NCBI GenBank assembly: GCA_963665005.2
Contig: CAXXTQ010000001.1
Span: 682,001-746,000, forward strand
Direction of reading: 5' to 3'
DNA: 64,000 nucleotides
Origin: G963665005 sp963665005
GTDB taxonomy: Bacteria; Bacillota; Clostridia; Christensenellales; SZUA-584
The stretch's first letter is position 1; each line of letters starts with the position of its first letter. Both the position numbers and the translations under genes were made by a program. Under the pieces are notes generated by a model, which saw only the letters and a list, made by a program, of their open reading frames with translations, was not told where the DNA came from and did not search any database. Shown here piece after piece: positions 17,742 to 26,157 of the stretch.

Positions 17742-18431
17742 CTATAATGAAAGCGCCTTCTCCAGCCTGTCCATATCCCTGATTTCAATTGTCCGTTTAT
17801 CGAAAGACAATATCCCGTCCTCCTCCAGGCCCCTTAGCTCACGGGACAGCGATGTCCTTGAAACATCCATGTACTCCGCCCACTCCTTCTTGGAAAACGG
17901 AAGCGTAATGGCAGCAGAACCGTTCATCTTATAATCATGAATTAAATATCCGCATATTTTCTCCCGGATGGAATCCAGCGACAGGATTCCAATTTTGTTT
18001 TTCAGTATGAGTGTCGAATTGGAGACATGCTCCAGATAATTCAGCAATATTGTGTTGTTAAGCTTGAATAATTTGAGCAGCTCTTTTTTTGTCAGCAGCA
18101 AAACCTCACATGGCCTGGAGACGACAAAAGTATCAGAATAGTAACCCAGTCTGGTAAATATCGATGATTCGGCGATCATGTCGGCGCTTTTCTTTCTTTC
18201 TATAATGACAACCTTACCTTTGGGAAAAAGCTTTTGTACGTCCACCGTACCCGATAGTATAATCCCCATTTTATCGGCATCTTCTATGGGCGAAAATATA
18301 ATTTCATTTTCAGTTAAGCTGCTTATCCTGAAATTGATTTTAGACAACAGGGCTTCTATTTCATCAGAGTGTTTATTTTTAAATAAAGGGCATTTTTGTA
18401 ATATTGATAATTTATGATTCATTTCATCCAT
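17742..18431 (-). CDS. Crp/Fnr-family transcriptional regulator, copy 2
   Basis: 229 residues, same architecture as the protein at 13930-14640: sensor barrel, then a winged helix with LPFSKKEWAEYMDVSRTSLSREL. Cys15 lies in a similar place (LQKCPLF). Divergent from fur copy 2, with the palindrome at 18451-18464 between them. It probably controls the importer and/or the downstream fur-activase operon. Signal unknown. Confidence 0.88.
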   Translation of the reverse strand: MDEMNHKLSILQKCPLFKNKHSDEIEALLSKINFRISSLTENEIIFSPIEDADKMGIILSGTVDVQKLFPKGKVVIIERKKSADMIAESSIFTRLGYYSDTFVVSRPCEVLLLTKKELLKLFKLNNTILLNYLEHVSNSTLILKNKIGILSLDSIREKICGYLIHDYKMNGSAAITLPFSKKEWAEYMDVSRTSLSRELRGLEEDGILSFDKRTIEIRDMDRLEKALSL

Positions 18432-18450
18432 CCAAATTAATTTTAAAATA

Positions 18451-18464
18451 GTATCTGGCGATAC
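18451..18464. promoter_or_regulatory. Palindrome GTATC-N4-GATAC before crp copy 2
   Basis: GTATCTGGCGATAC, flanked by A and T to give AGTATC-N4-GATACT. It matches the palindrome at 14633-14646. Confidence 0.65.
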
Positions 18465-18503
18465 TCTATTTTTGCCTTGATTATACTAGAATAACGTTGA
18501 AAA

Positions 18504-18522
18504 GTAAATGATAATCATTTTC
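18504..18522 (+). promoter_or_regulatory. Fur box
   Basis: GTAAATGATAATCATTTTC matches the 19-base Fur consensus GATAATGATAATCATTATC at 16 of 19 positions. It lies about 45 bases upstream of fur copy 2, so the operon that follows should be metal-repressed. Confidence 0.8.
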
Positions 18523-18565
18523 TTTTACAGGCGGCTTGTCAGTATTAACGCGGGAGGTCATGCTT

Positions 18566-19009
18566 ATGAATATGAATACGGTTGATTTTGAGAACATGCT
18601 CCATTCAGGCGGATATAAGCTGACTCCGCAGCGGCAGGCGATACTCGAAATCATTCAGAACGAGAAAGACAAACACTTATGCACAGAAGAAATATACGGC
18701 GAGGTCAAAAAAGCTTATCCCCGAATTGGGCTTGCAACGGTATATCGCAACTTGCAGCTATTTGAAAAGCTTGGGCTTGTTCATCACATTTTGCTGGATG
18801 ACGGCTGTATGCGGTTTCAAATACTGGGTTCCCAGGAAAAGCACCAGCATCATCATCTGATTTGCGAGGTTTGCGGTGAAGTGATTGATGTGGAAGAGGA
18901 TATGCTGGAGCTCTTTGAAAAAAAGCTGTTATCGGAAATGGGGTTTAACGTAAAAGACCACAGGGTACAGTTTTTCGGAATATGTAAAAAATGCACATGC
19001 AAAAAATAA
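18566..19009 (+). CDS. Fur-family metal-responsive repressor, copy 2
   Basis: About 147 residues. GYKLTPQRQAILEII and LATVYRNLQLFEKLGLV form the DNA-binding domain; EKHQHHHLICEVCG, a glutamate-rich segment and CKKCTCKK carry the metal sites. The start at 18566 follows GGGAGG; nearby ATGs at 18560 and 18572 are alternatives. It lies behind a near-consensus Fur box and 22 bases before the activase gene, which suggests one autoregulated operon. Confidence 0.9.
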   Translation: MNMNTVDFENMLHSGGYKLTPQRQAILEIIQNEKDKHLCTEEIYGEVKKAYPRIGLATVYRNLQLFEKLGLVHHILLDDGCMRFQILGSQEKHQHHHLICEVCGEVIDVEEDMLELFEKKLLSEMGFNVKDHRVQFFGICKKCTCKK

Positions 19010-19031
19010 ATAATCACTTGGAGGAAATATA

Positions 19032-22000
19032 ATGTACAGCATCGGAATCGACATAGGCTATTCATCGGTGAAGGTCATCCTTATCGACGAAAAGAATAAA
19101 ATCCGGTTCAACAGTTATCAAATGCATAAGGGCCGGATAAAGAATACGCTGACCAGCATTCTTAAGACGTTAATGGAATCATACGATCCGCAGGAAATCC
19201 GATACGGGGCCGTAACGGGAAGCGGAAGTAAATTCTTAAGCGCAGACGGCGCCGTAAAATCCGTCAACGGCGTAACGGCCGTTGTGGAAGGCGCGATCGC
19301 GGAAAATCTGAAGATCGGCTCCATTATTGATATCGGCGGGGAAAGCGCCAGATATATGACGGGGCTGGGCGGTGGCGACAAGTCACGCATTGAAATCTCA
19401 ATGAATTCCAATTGTTCGTCGGGGACGGGCTCTTTTCTGGAGGAGCAAATGTCCCGGCTGAATTTAAAGCTTACGGATTATTCGGAGCTAGTCAAAAAAG
19501 CGAAGTCCATTCCGAGGATCGCGGGGCGCTGCAGCGTGTTTGCGAAAACGGATATTACGCACCATCAGCAGGAAGGCGTTCCGGCTCCGGATATACTGCT
19601 GGGGCTGGCGTACGCGCTTGTCCGCAACTACAAGGGAACGGTCATGAAAAAGCTTCCCGTCAGAAAACCGATCCTGTTTTCCGGCGGCGTCGCACACAAC
19701 GAAGGCATTATTACCGCGCTGAAGAATGTTTTAAAGCTGGCGGATGAAGACTTGATTTTCCCCAGCCATTTTGGATGTGTCGGCGCTTTGGGGGCAGCTG
19801 TGATTGCAAGCAAAGAACGCTTTGCGGTCAATATGAATATGGTTTTGTCCTTAGCTGAGCGGGCGGAAGAAATGCTGGCAAACGGCGGGGACGAGATCGC
19901 GCTACCCAAGCTGTCTGCGTACGGACAAGGCGACAGCTTAGGCAAGCATGTATACAAGGACGTTTCCACAGAAAACGGCCCGATCGGTTGCTATCTGGGC
20001 GTCGATGTCGGCTCAACCAGCACAAACCTTGTATTAATGGATGAAAATGAAGAGCTCATCACCTATAAATATCTCAGGACGCTTGGTAATCCTGTTGATG
20101 CTGTACTGAGAGGGTTCAGGGAAATAAAGGATGAATATGGAGAGAAGATAAGAATCATTGGTGCAGGCACAACCGGCTCCGGCAGGTATATGATCGGCAG
20201 AATGATCGGGGCCGACGTGGTTAAGGATGAAATCACGGCACAGGCAAAAGCGGCGGTTCATATCGATGTCGGTGTGGATACCGTTTTTGAAATCGGCGGG
20301 CAGGATTCGAAGTTCATCAGCATTGAAAAAGGCGCCGTCGTCGATTTCCAGATGAACAAAATATGCGCGGCCGGTACCGGCTCCTTCATCGAAGAACAGG
20401 CAAAGAAATTTAATATCCCCATTGAGGAGTTTGGCGATATCGCCCTTTCAAGCGACAAGCCAATCGGCCTGGGCGAGCGGTGTACCGTGTTCATTGAAAC
20501 AAGTATTGCCGCCTGCCTGTCCCGGGGTGCAGAGCTTAAAGACATCGTATCCGGGTTATGTTACTCGATCGTCAATAACTACCTTGACCGGGTTGTTGGT
20601 CAGAAGAAGGTCGGGAACAAGATATTCTTTCAGGGAGGGCTTGCCTACAATCAGGGCGTCATAAACGCGTTCAGGGCCGTAACGGGTAAAGAAATCATCG
20701 TTCCGTCGTTTTTCAGCGTGACGGGAGCTTTTGGGGCCGCTCTTCTGACCAAAGAAGAAATGACCGGGCAGCAGAGCGCTTTCAAGGGCTTTGATATTAC
20801 CGTTGATAGTTTGACTCAGCTGAACAAGTATAAGAAAGAAAAGTGCAAGGATGATTTCAGCGACAATGTCAAAAAGCTTGTATTTGAAGATTATAGGCCG
20901 GAGCCATCTTCGAAAAAAACAGTCGGAATTCCAAGAGCCTTGTTTACTTTCGGAATGTTTTCCATGTTCAACGCGTTTTTTAAAGAGCTGGGCTTGAATG
21001 TGATTTTATCCGATCCAACCGACGAAAATACAATTGCCCTGGGTCAGCAGTATGCGATGGATGAAACCTGTTACCCCATGAAGCTTATTACCGGGCATGT
21101 CGCCGAGTTAATGGAGAAAAAGGTGGATTATATCTTTTTCCCGGATCTGGTCACTGTTGACCACCCGGGTTCCGCGAGCCGAAAAAACTATGGCTGCGCC
21201 TTCATGCAGCTTGCTTTCAAGGTGATGAACAGGGCCATGGAGCTTGATAAAAAAGGGATTGCTCTGCTGTCGCCCACTATGGCTTTTCATGTGGGGCAGG
21301 AATTTATTATGAAAAGCTTCCTTGAAATTGGAGAACAGCTTGGGAAATCGCCCGAACAAACGAAAAAAGCGCTGCAGAAGGGATTGGAGGCGGCCGATCG
21401 CTTTGAAGAGCGAATGGCGCAAAACAGCAAAAAAATCATGAGCCAGTTAAAACCTGACGAAATCGCGTTTGTCATAATTTCGAAGATATACGGCGTTGCC
21501 GACCCGGTACTGAATATGGGCATACCGGAAAAGCTTGCGGATATGGGTTATAAGGTGCTGCCGTTCTACGATTTGCCGGAGGGGGATATTTCGAAGGAGC
21601 ATCCCAACATGTTCTGGCCGTTTGGACAGCATATCTTAGAGCCTGCCCAGCTGATTCGCCGGCATCCCAACCTGTATGCAATTTTCCTCAGCCATCATGG
21701 GTGCGGCCCGGATTCTGTTCTGTCGCATTACTTCAGGGAGGAAATGAGAGGCAAACCCTATCTGCACATTGAAATTGATGAACATTCCTCCGGCGTCGGC
21801 ATCATTACCCGTGTGGAGGCCTTTATCAACAGCCTGAAAAACATCAAGACCAAGAAGGCCGCCGATATAAAAACGTATATCGACAGTATGACGCACAGGA
21901 AAACGAATATAAAGAGCCGCCTAAGTGATATTGATGGTAAGAAAACCGTATATTTACCATACTTGTATCCGTATTCCGAGATATTTAAGGAAATCCTGCT

Positions 22001-23024
22001 GCGCAAAGGAATCAACGCAAAAGCGCTGCCCGCTTCAAGCCGGACTTCCATAGAAGCTGGCCGCAAGTTCACGATCACGGAAGAGTACTTTTCGCTTACG
22101 GCCTTGCTGGGGAATGTATTTACGATGCTGAATAAGCTTGGCAGGTCGCAGGCGGATCATACAACCCTCCTGATTCCCCAGAACGAAGGAGCGGAAACGA
22201 ACGGGCAGTACGGCCGGATGCTTCGGACAAAGCTGGATGAGGAGGGCTTTGAAGGCGTGGATGTGGTGTCGCCTTTCTTAGAGGATGTGCTCTGCGAAGA
22301 CGAAAAAACCTTCCGTGAAATCAGCTTGGGGCTGCTTGCCGGAGATGTTGTCTGGAACGCGCCCCGAGAATCAAGGGAAAAGCATTTGCGTACATTTGTT
22401 GACCTGATAGGGAAAGATCATCTTGGTTTGGAGCGCATAAAGCAGATAGCACAGGTCGTGTCAAAAGAGCTGGATGAAAAAAGATTCGATAAAACGATTC
22501 TGGCGGTTGGCGAAGTCAACATTCTGTTTGACGAGTTGCTTAACAACTATACGTTCAGGGAGCTTGAAAGCAAAGGACACCGGGTCGTATACAGCCCTTT
22601 GGGCGAAGCCATGTGGATGATGTGGAAGGATTATGCCGATCAAAACAAGAGCGACCTGTCGCCGCTCATGGCGCAAAGGCTTGCGGAACATAAAAACAAT
22701 ATGCTAGCCATATCCAACGCGCTGTCCGGCTGGATGCCCTTTGAAGCGGAGCCGGATGAGCTGTTGCAAAATGCGGACGGAACGCTGGGCTACTTTTCCG
22801 GCGCGCATGGAAGATACAGACAGGCCAAACAGCTGTGCAAATCTCCTAAGCTTGACGGCATTATTACAGCGGCCTCTATTTACGAGAATACGGGAATTGT
22901 GCTGGGGATGCTGCAGAAAGGCTTTGAAGGCGAGAATACAAAGCCTGTCTTGAACCTCACTTTTGACGGAACTAAGAACGAGAATGACCGAGTCAAAGTA
23001 GAATCGTTTATGTACTACCTTTAA
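19032..23024 (+). CDS. Double ASKHA activase fused to a 2-hydroxyacyl-CoA dehydratase/double-cubane-type reductase
   Basis: A 1330-residue cytoplasmic iron-sulfur protein. Residues about 1-255 and 317-590 are two BadF/HgdC-type ATPase domains (GIDIGYSSVKVILID and GVDVGSTSTNLVLMD). Each has two conserved cysteines for a shared [4Fe-4S] cluster (NCSSGTGSF and GRCSVF; ICAAGTGSF and GERCTVF). From about 640 follow DUF2229 and an HgdB-like part with cysteines in DETCYPMKL, NYGCAFMQ and HHGCGPDSV. Such activases drive low-potential electrons into a partner by ATP hydrolysis; here both are in one chain. The substrate is unknown. Clear site TTGGAGG before ATG 19032. Confidence 0.88.
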   Translation: MYSIGIDIGYSSVKVILIDEKNKIRFNSYQMHKGRIKNTLTSILKTLMESYDPQEIRYGAVTGSGSKFLSADGAVKSVNGVTAVVEGAIAENLKIGSIIDIGGESARYMTGLGGGDKSRIEISMNSNCSSGTGSFLEEQMSRLNLKLTDYSELVKKAKSIPRIAGRCSVFAKTDITHHQQEGVPAPDILLGLAYALVRNYKGTVMKKLPVRKPILFSGGVAHNEGIITALKNVLKLADEDLIFPSHFGCVGALGAAVIASKERFAVNMNMVLSLAERAEEMLANGGDEIALPKLSAYGQGDSLGKHVYKDVSTENGPIGCYLGVDVGSTSTNLVLMDENEELITYKYLRTLGNPVDAVLRGFREIKDEYGEKIRIIGAGTTGSGRYMIGRMIGADVVKDEITAQAKAAVHIDVGVDTVFEIGGQDSKFISIEKGAVVDFQMNKICAAGTGSFIEEQAKKFNIPIEEFGDIALSSDKPIGLGERCTVFIETSIAACLSRGAELKDIVSGLCYSIVNNYLDRVVGQKKVGNKIFFQGGLAYNQGVINAFRAVTGKEIIVPSFFSVTGAFGAALLTKEEMTGQQSAFKGFDITVDSLTQLNKYKKEKCKDDFSDNVKKLVFEDYRPEPSSKKTVGIPRALFTFGMFSMFNAFFKELGLNVILSDPTDENTIALGQQYAMDETCYPMKLITGHVAELMEKKVDYIFFPDLVTVDHPGSASRKNYGCAFMQLAFKVMNRAMELDKKGIALLSPTMAFHVGQEFIMKSFLEIGEQLGKSPEQTKKALQKGLEAADRFEERMAQNSKKIMSQLKPDEIAFVIISKIYGVADPVLNMGIPEKLADMGYKVLPFYDLPEGDISKEHPNMFWPFGQHILEPAQLIRRHPNLYAIFLSHHGCGPDSVLSHYFREEMRGKPYLHIEIDEHSSGVGIITRVEAFINSLKNIKTKKAADIKTYIDSMTHRKTNIKSRLSDIDGKKTVYLPYLYPYSEIFKEILLRKGINAKALPASSRTSIEAGRKFTITEEYFSLTALLGNVFTMLNKLGRSQADHTTLLIPQNEGAETNGQYGRMLRTKLDEEGFEGVDVVSPFLEDVLCEDEKTFREISLGLLAGDVVWNAPRESREKHLRTFVDLIGKDHLGLERIKQIAQVVSKELDEKRFDKTILAVGEVNILFDELLNNYTFRELESKGHRVVYSPLGEAMWMMWKDYADQNKSDLSPLMAQRLAEHKNNMLAISNALSGWMPFEAEPDELLQNADGTLGYFSGAHGRYRQAKQLCKSPKLDGIITAASIYENTGIVLGMLQKGFEGENTKPVLNLTFDGTKNENDRVKVESFMYYL

Positions 23025-23039
23025 GAGGAGGAAACTTGT

Positions 23040-23654
23040 ATGAACAGGGATCATCATTGCCGGGGCGGACAGCGACATCATTGCCATCGGGAGGACCATC
23101 ACAGGCGCGGGCCAAGCAGCTTTCATATGCATGATTCGGCAATGGTTTTTGGGATGCTTGCTTTGAAAAAGGGAGATGCCTTTTTGGACTTGGGATGTGG
23201 CGCGGGAGACTATTCACTCCGCGCCGCAGAAATAGTGGGTGATTCGGGGAACATATACGCATTAGATCTTTGGCCGGACATGCTGAATAAAATATGCGAG
23301 GAAGGCGCTGCCCGTGGACTGAAAAACATTCATCCGGTGGTTTCGGATATTCGCCGGGGGATTGATATACCGGATAACTGTATTGATGTTTGCTTGGTGG
23401 CAACCGTACTGCATACGTTGAATGATGCATCTGAAAAGACAAAGCTATTTGCTGAAATCAAACGCGTTCTAAAGCCGGGTGGGAAACTGGCTATTATTGA
23501 GTGTAAAAAAGACGACAGACCGTTCGGCCCTCCCATTCATATGCGGATATCACCGGAGGAGCTTGAAAAGCAGCTTGAAGCACCCGGTTTTATAAAAACT
23601 CATCATGTCGATCTGGGGGCGAATTATATGGCGCTGTTCAGCTTGAAACGATGA
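23040..23654 (+). CDS. SAM-dependent class I methyltransferase with His-rich N-terminus
   Basis: 204 residues. The first 30 are unusually rich in His, Arg and Cys (DHHCRGG, HHCHREDHH), a likely metal-binding tail. Then a UbiE-like Rossmann fold follows: motif I FLDLGCGAGDYS, IYALDLWPDML, motif IV-like CLVATVLHTLND and motif post-I RVLKPGGKLAIIECK. Acceptor unknown. AGAGGAGG stands before ATG 23040, and the activase stop is 15 bases upstream. Its stop codon overlaps the next ATG, so it is in one operon with the activase and the DtxR-like gene. Confidence 0.85.
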   Translation: MNRDHHCRGGQRHHCHREDHHRRGPSSFHMHDSAMVFGMLALKKGDAFLDLGCGAGDYSLRAAEIVGDSGNIYALDLWPDMLNKICEEGAARGLKNIHPVVSDIRRGIDIPDNCIDVCLVATVLHTLNDASEKTKLFAEIKRVLKPGGKLAIIECKKDDRPFGPPIHMRISPEELEKQLEAPGFIKTHHVDLGANYMALFSLKR

Positions 23655-24028
23655 AGGCGGTTAAAATGACACTGACTCCTGTTTTGGAAAACTATTTGAA
23701 AATAATACTGGAGCTTTGTGAGAACAAGGGCGAGGCAAGAGTTACGGATATTGCAAAAAGACTTGGTGTTTCAAAAGCAACTGTATCACGAACGGTGAAA
23801 AAACTGGCAGGTTCCGGTTTGGTGCAAAAAGAGAACTACGGTTCAATTCGGCTGACGGAATCCGGCAAAGAACAAGCGGTCGATATGCAGAACCGTAATT
23901 TGATCATTAAAAGATTCTTAACCGAAGTCTTGGGCGTAGACAGCAAGAGCTCGGAAATAGAGGCCTGTTCAATGGAGCATATCATTAGCTCACAGACCCT
24001 CGAGAAGATCGAAACGATTACGAAGTAA
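23651..24028 (+). CDS. DtxR/MntR-family metal-dependent repressor
   Basis: 125 residues. A winged helix (ARVTDIAKRLGVSKATVSRTVKKLAGSGLV) is followed by the dimerisation and metal domain, whose EACSMEHIIS matches the family's C/M-x-x-E-H ligands. It overlaps the methyltransferase stop (ATGA). A second start at 23666 (MTLTPVLENYLK) fits the family better. It ends the fur-activase-methyltransferase operon. It could also act on the DtxR-like boxes at 8625 and 8780. Confidence 0.85.
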   Translation: MKAVKMTLTPVLENYLKIILELCENKGEARVTDIAKRLGVSKATVSRTVKKLAGSGLVQKENYGSIRLTESGKEQAVDMQNRNLIIKRFLTEVLGVDSKSSEIEACSMEHIISSQTLEKIETITK

Positions 24029-24059
24029 GATTATTCCTACATAAGGCTCCACCCGCTAA

Positions 24060-24290
24060 AATATTAGAATAAAATCCATTTGCGAACAGCGTAATTTGTC
24101 GTACTGCAAACTTTCAGAAATGAGCGGTTTGAATTTGTCGACCATTGACAATGTTATTCGTGGAGAAACAAAGAATCTGCGTATCATGACACTTCATAAA
24201 ATTGCAATTGGATTGAATATGACATTATGTAAATTCGTTAATTATAAAGAGTTGACACGAGTTTTTCACTTGACGGAATTTGTTTCATAA
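24060..24290 (+). pseudogene. XRE-type helix-turn-helix regulator, 5' end missing
   Basis: The frame IRIKSICEQRNLSYCKLSEM...STIDNVIRGETKN...LHKIAIGLNMTLCKFVNY is an XRE domain. A TAA precedes it at 24057 and there is no start or ribosome binding site, apart from a TTG at 24096 inside helix 1. It marks the left border of the mobile region. Confidence 0.6.
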
Positions 24291-24294
24291 GGTC

Positions 24295-24343
24295 TTAGGG
24301 AGCTGAACTCCCTAAAACCCTCTTAGTGGCGGCTTTCAGCCGC
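24295..24343 (+). repeat. Two hairpins upstream of mobC
   Basis: TTAGGGAG/CTCCCTAA (24295-24315, loop CTGAA) and GCGGCT/AGCCGC (24329-24343, loop TTC). The first could end the XRE transcript. The pair could also belong to the transfer origin, since it lies just before the relaxosome genes. Confidence 0.45.
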
Positions 24344-24368
24344 TTAATTATTGAAAGGAGATACTAAT

Positions 24369-24677
24369 TTGATAAATAGAAGAAATCAAATTTGCTTACG
24401 TTTAAATGAAAAGGAATATGCACGTTTGCAAGAAATAGTTAAAAAAAGTGGCTTTCCAAGAGAAGCAGTTTTAAGAAGCATGATTATGGATGCAAAAGTA
24501 AAAGTACATCCGACTGATGAATATATAAAACTAATTCGCCTACTATCCAATCTTGCAAATAACATCAATCAGATAGCTCATCATGCGACTGCGACAGGAT
24601 ACATTGATCCAAACCAAATGGATGCCGCTGTTATTATGATAGAAAAATGTTGGAATCACCTTAAACAATTACGCTGA
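24369..24677 (+). CDS. MobC-like relaxosome accessory protein
   Basis: 102 residues. NQICLRLNEKEYARLQEIVKKSGFPREA is a ribbon-helix-helix-type start, and LANNINQIAHHATATG is the plasmid mobilisation MobC motif. It helps the relaxase bind oriT. A TTG start at 24369 follows AAAGGAG. The stop overlaps the relaxase ATG. Confidence 0.82.
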   Translation: MINRRNQICLRLNEKEYARLQEIVKKSGFPREAVLRSMIMDAKVKVHPTDEYIKLIRLLSNLANNINQIAHHATATGYIDPNQMDAAVIMIEKCWNHLKQLR

Positions 24678-26157
24678 TGGCAATTACCAAAAAGTTAGTT
24701 ATTAACAGCAGATTGAACAGGCGTGTAAACTATGCACTGAATGAAGAAAAAACTACAGGGCTAATCAATAGCCTCGAATATGCCCTGAACAAGAACAAGA
24801 CAAAAGGCGAACAGACAATTTATGAATCCACTATAAACTGTAATCTTAAAACAGCCTTTATGGATATGATAAATACCAAAAAAGAGTTTAACAACAACGA
24901 TAAGCGGTTAGGCTACCACATCATTCAATCCTTTAAACCCGCTGAAACCACTCCCGAAATTGCACATAAAATCGGCTATGAGTTTGCCAATAGATGTTTT
25001 GGTGATAGATATGAAGTTGTTATCGGTACTCATTTAGATAAATCCCATCTTCATAACCACATTATCGTCAATTCTGTATCCTTTGTAGACGGTAAAAAAT
25101 ACAGGGATAGCAAAAAAGATTTATTCTATGGTATAAGAGGTATATCAGATGAAATTTGCAAGAAATACGGTTTGTCTATTGTCATTCCCAACAAGTATAA
25201 AAAATCGCTGACCTATATCGAATGGCTTGCAAGAAACAATGAGAGGGTATCATGGCAGACCATAATAAGAGCAGATATTGACGATTGTATAAAGCAGGCC
25301 TTTAACTATGGTAACTTTCTTGTCCTTATGGAGCATAAAGGGTATGAAATAAAGCAAGGGAAACATGTTGCGTTTCGTCCATACGGCAAGGAAAGATTTT
25401 CAAGAAGTTATAAGCTGGGCGATGAATATGGCGAACAGAATATACGCAATCGAATTGAGGGCAAGGATTTAACGAAAGAATTGACAGAAATAAAAACCTA
25501 TACAATAAAAAACAAAACAACCTATTCCCCAAAGGTAAGATTACTGGCGTTAAGGCTTTATATGTCCACTATCTCTACCTTATGGGTTTAGTGAAAAATA
25601 ACAAGCTGCCTGACAAGGCGGCTTTTGTGTTAAAGGAGGACTTGTTGAAATTTGAAACGATGACAAAAACATTTGTATTTTTAACAGACAGAAATCTTGC
25701 AACTATTGAACAGGTAGAAAATTATAAGGCGAAATGCTTTGAAACCATTGAGCTGTTGAAAACTAATCAAATTAAGAATAAAGCTAAGGCAAAGAAAAAA
25801 GAAAAAATATACTCTGCCCTTGTTACCGTGAGAATGCTTGAAAAACCCCATCATTTGTTTTTGGAAGGATATAGGGCAATGGAACAGGAGCATACTGCCT
25901 ATCTAAAAGCAAGGGACAACTTGAAAGAAGCAGGATATAAAACAGTAGAACAGATAGACGAACTCGAAAAAGAAAAAAGCGAAATATCAGAGATTGTTTC
26001 AAAAACAGGGAACGATATACGACACTTTCGATACGAAATTCGTATGTGTAATAATGCACTTGCGGCAAATGTGGATATTGAAAAGAGATTGCATGATTTA
26101 AAGCCACAGGAAAAAAATCAAAGGAGGGAAATTCAGCATGAACCAAGTGAGCGGTGA
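24677..26157 (+). pseudogene. Relaxase (MobA/VirD2-like), frameshifted
   Basis: The nickase that would start conjugative transfer at oriT. The first 290 residues carry the nuclease domain with the three-histidine motif HLDKSHLHNHIIVN. One base is missing near 25541; the homologous frame then continues (TGVKALYVHYLYLMGLVKNNKLP) to 26157 through a coiled-coil tail. Intact length would be about 493 residues. The upstream piece alone keeps the catalytic domain and could still nick. Confidence 0.8.

Noticed and set aside
24030..24070. Left att site matching the tRNA-Arg 3' end
   Set aside because: No repeat of the tRNA end could be seen there by eye, so the left boundary of the ICE remains open.
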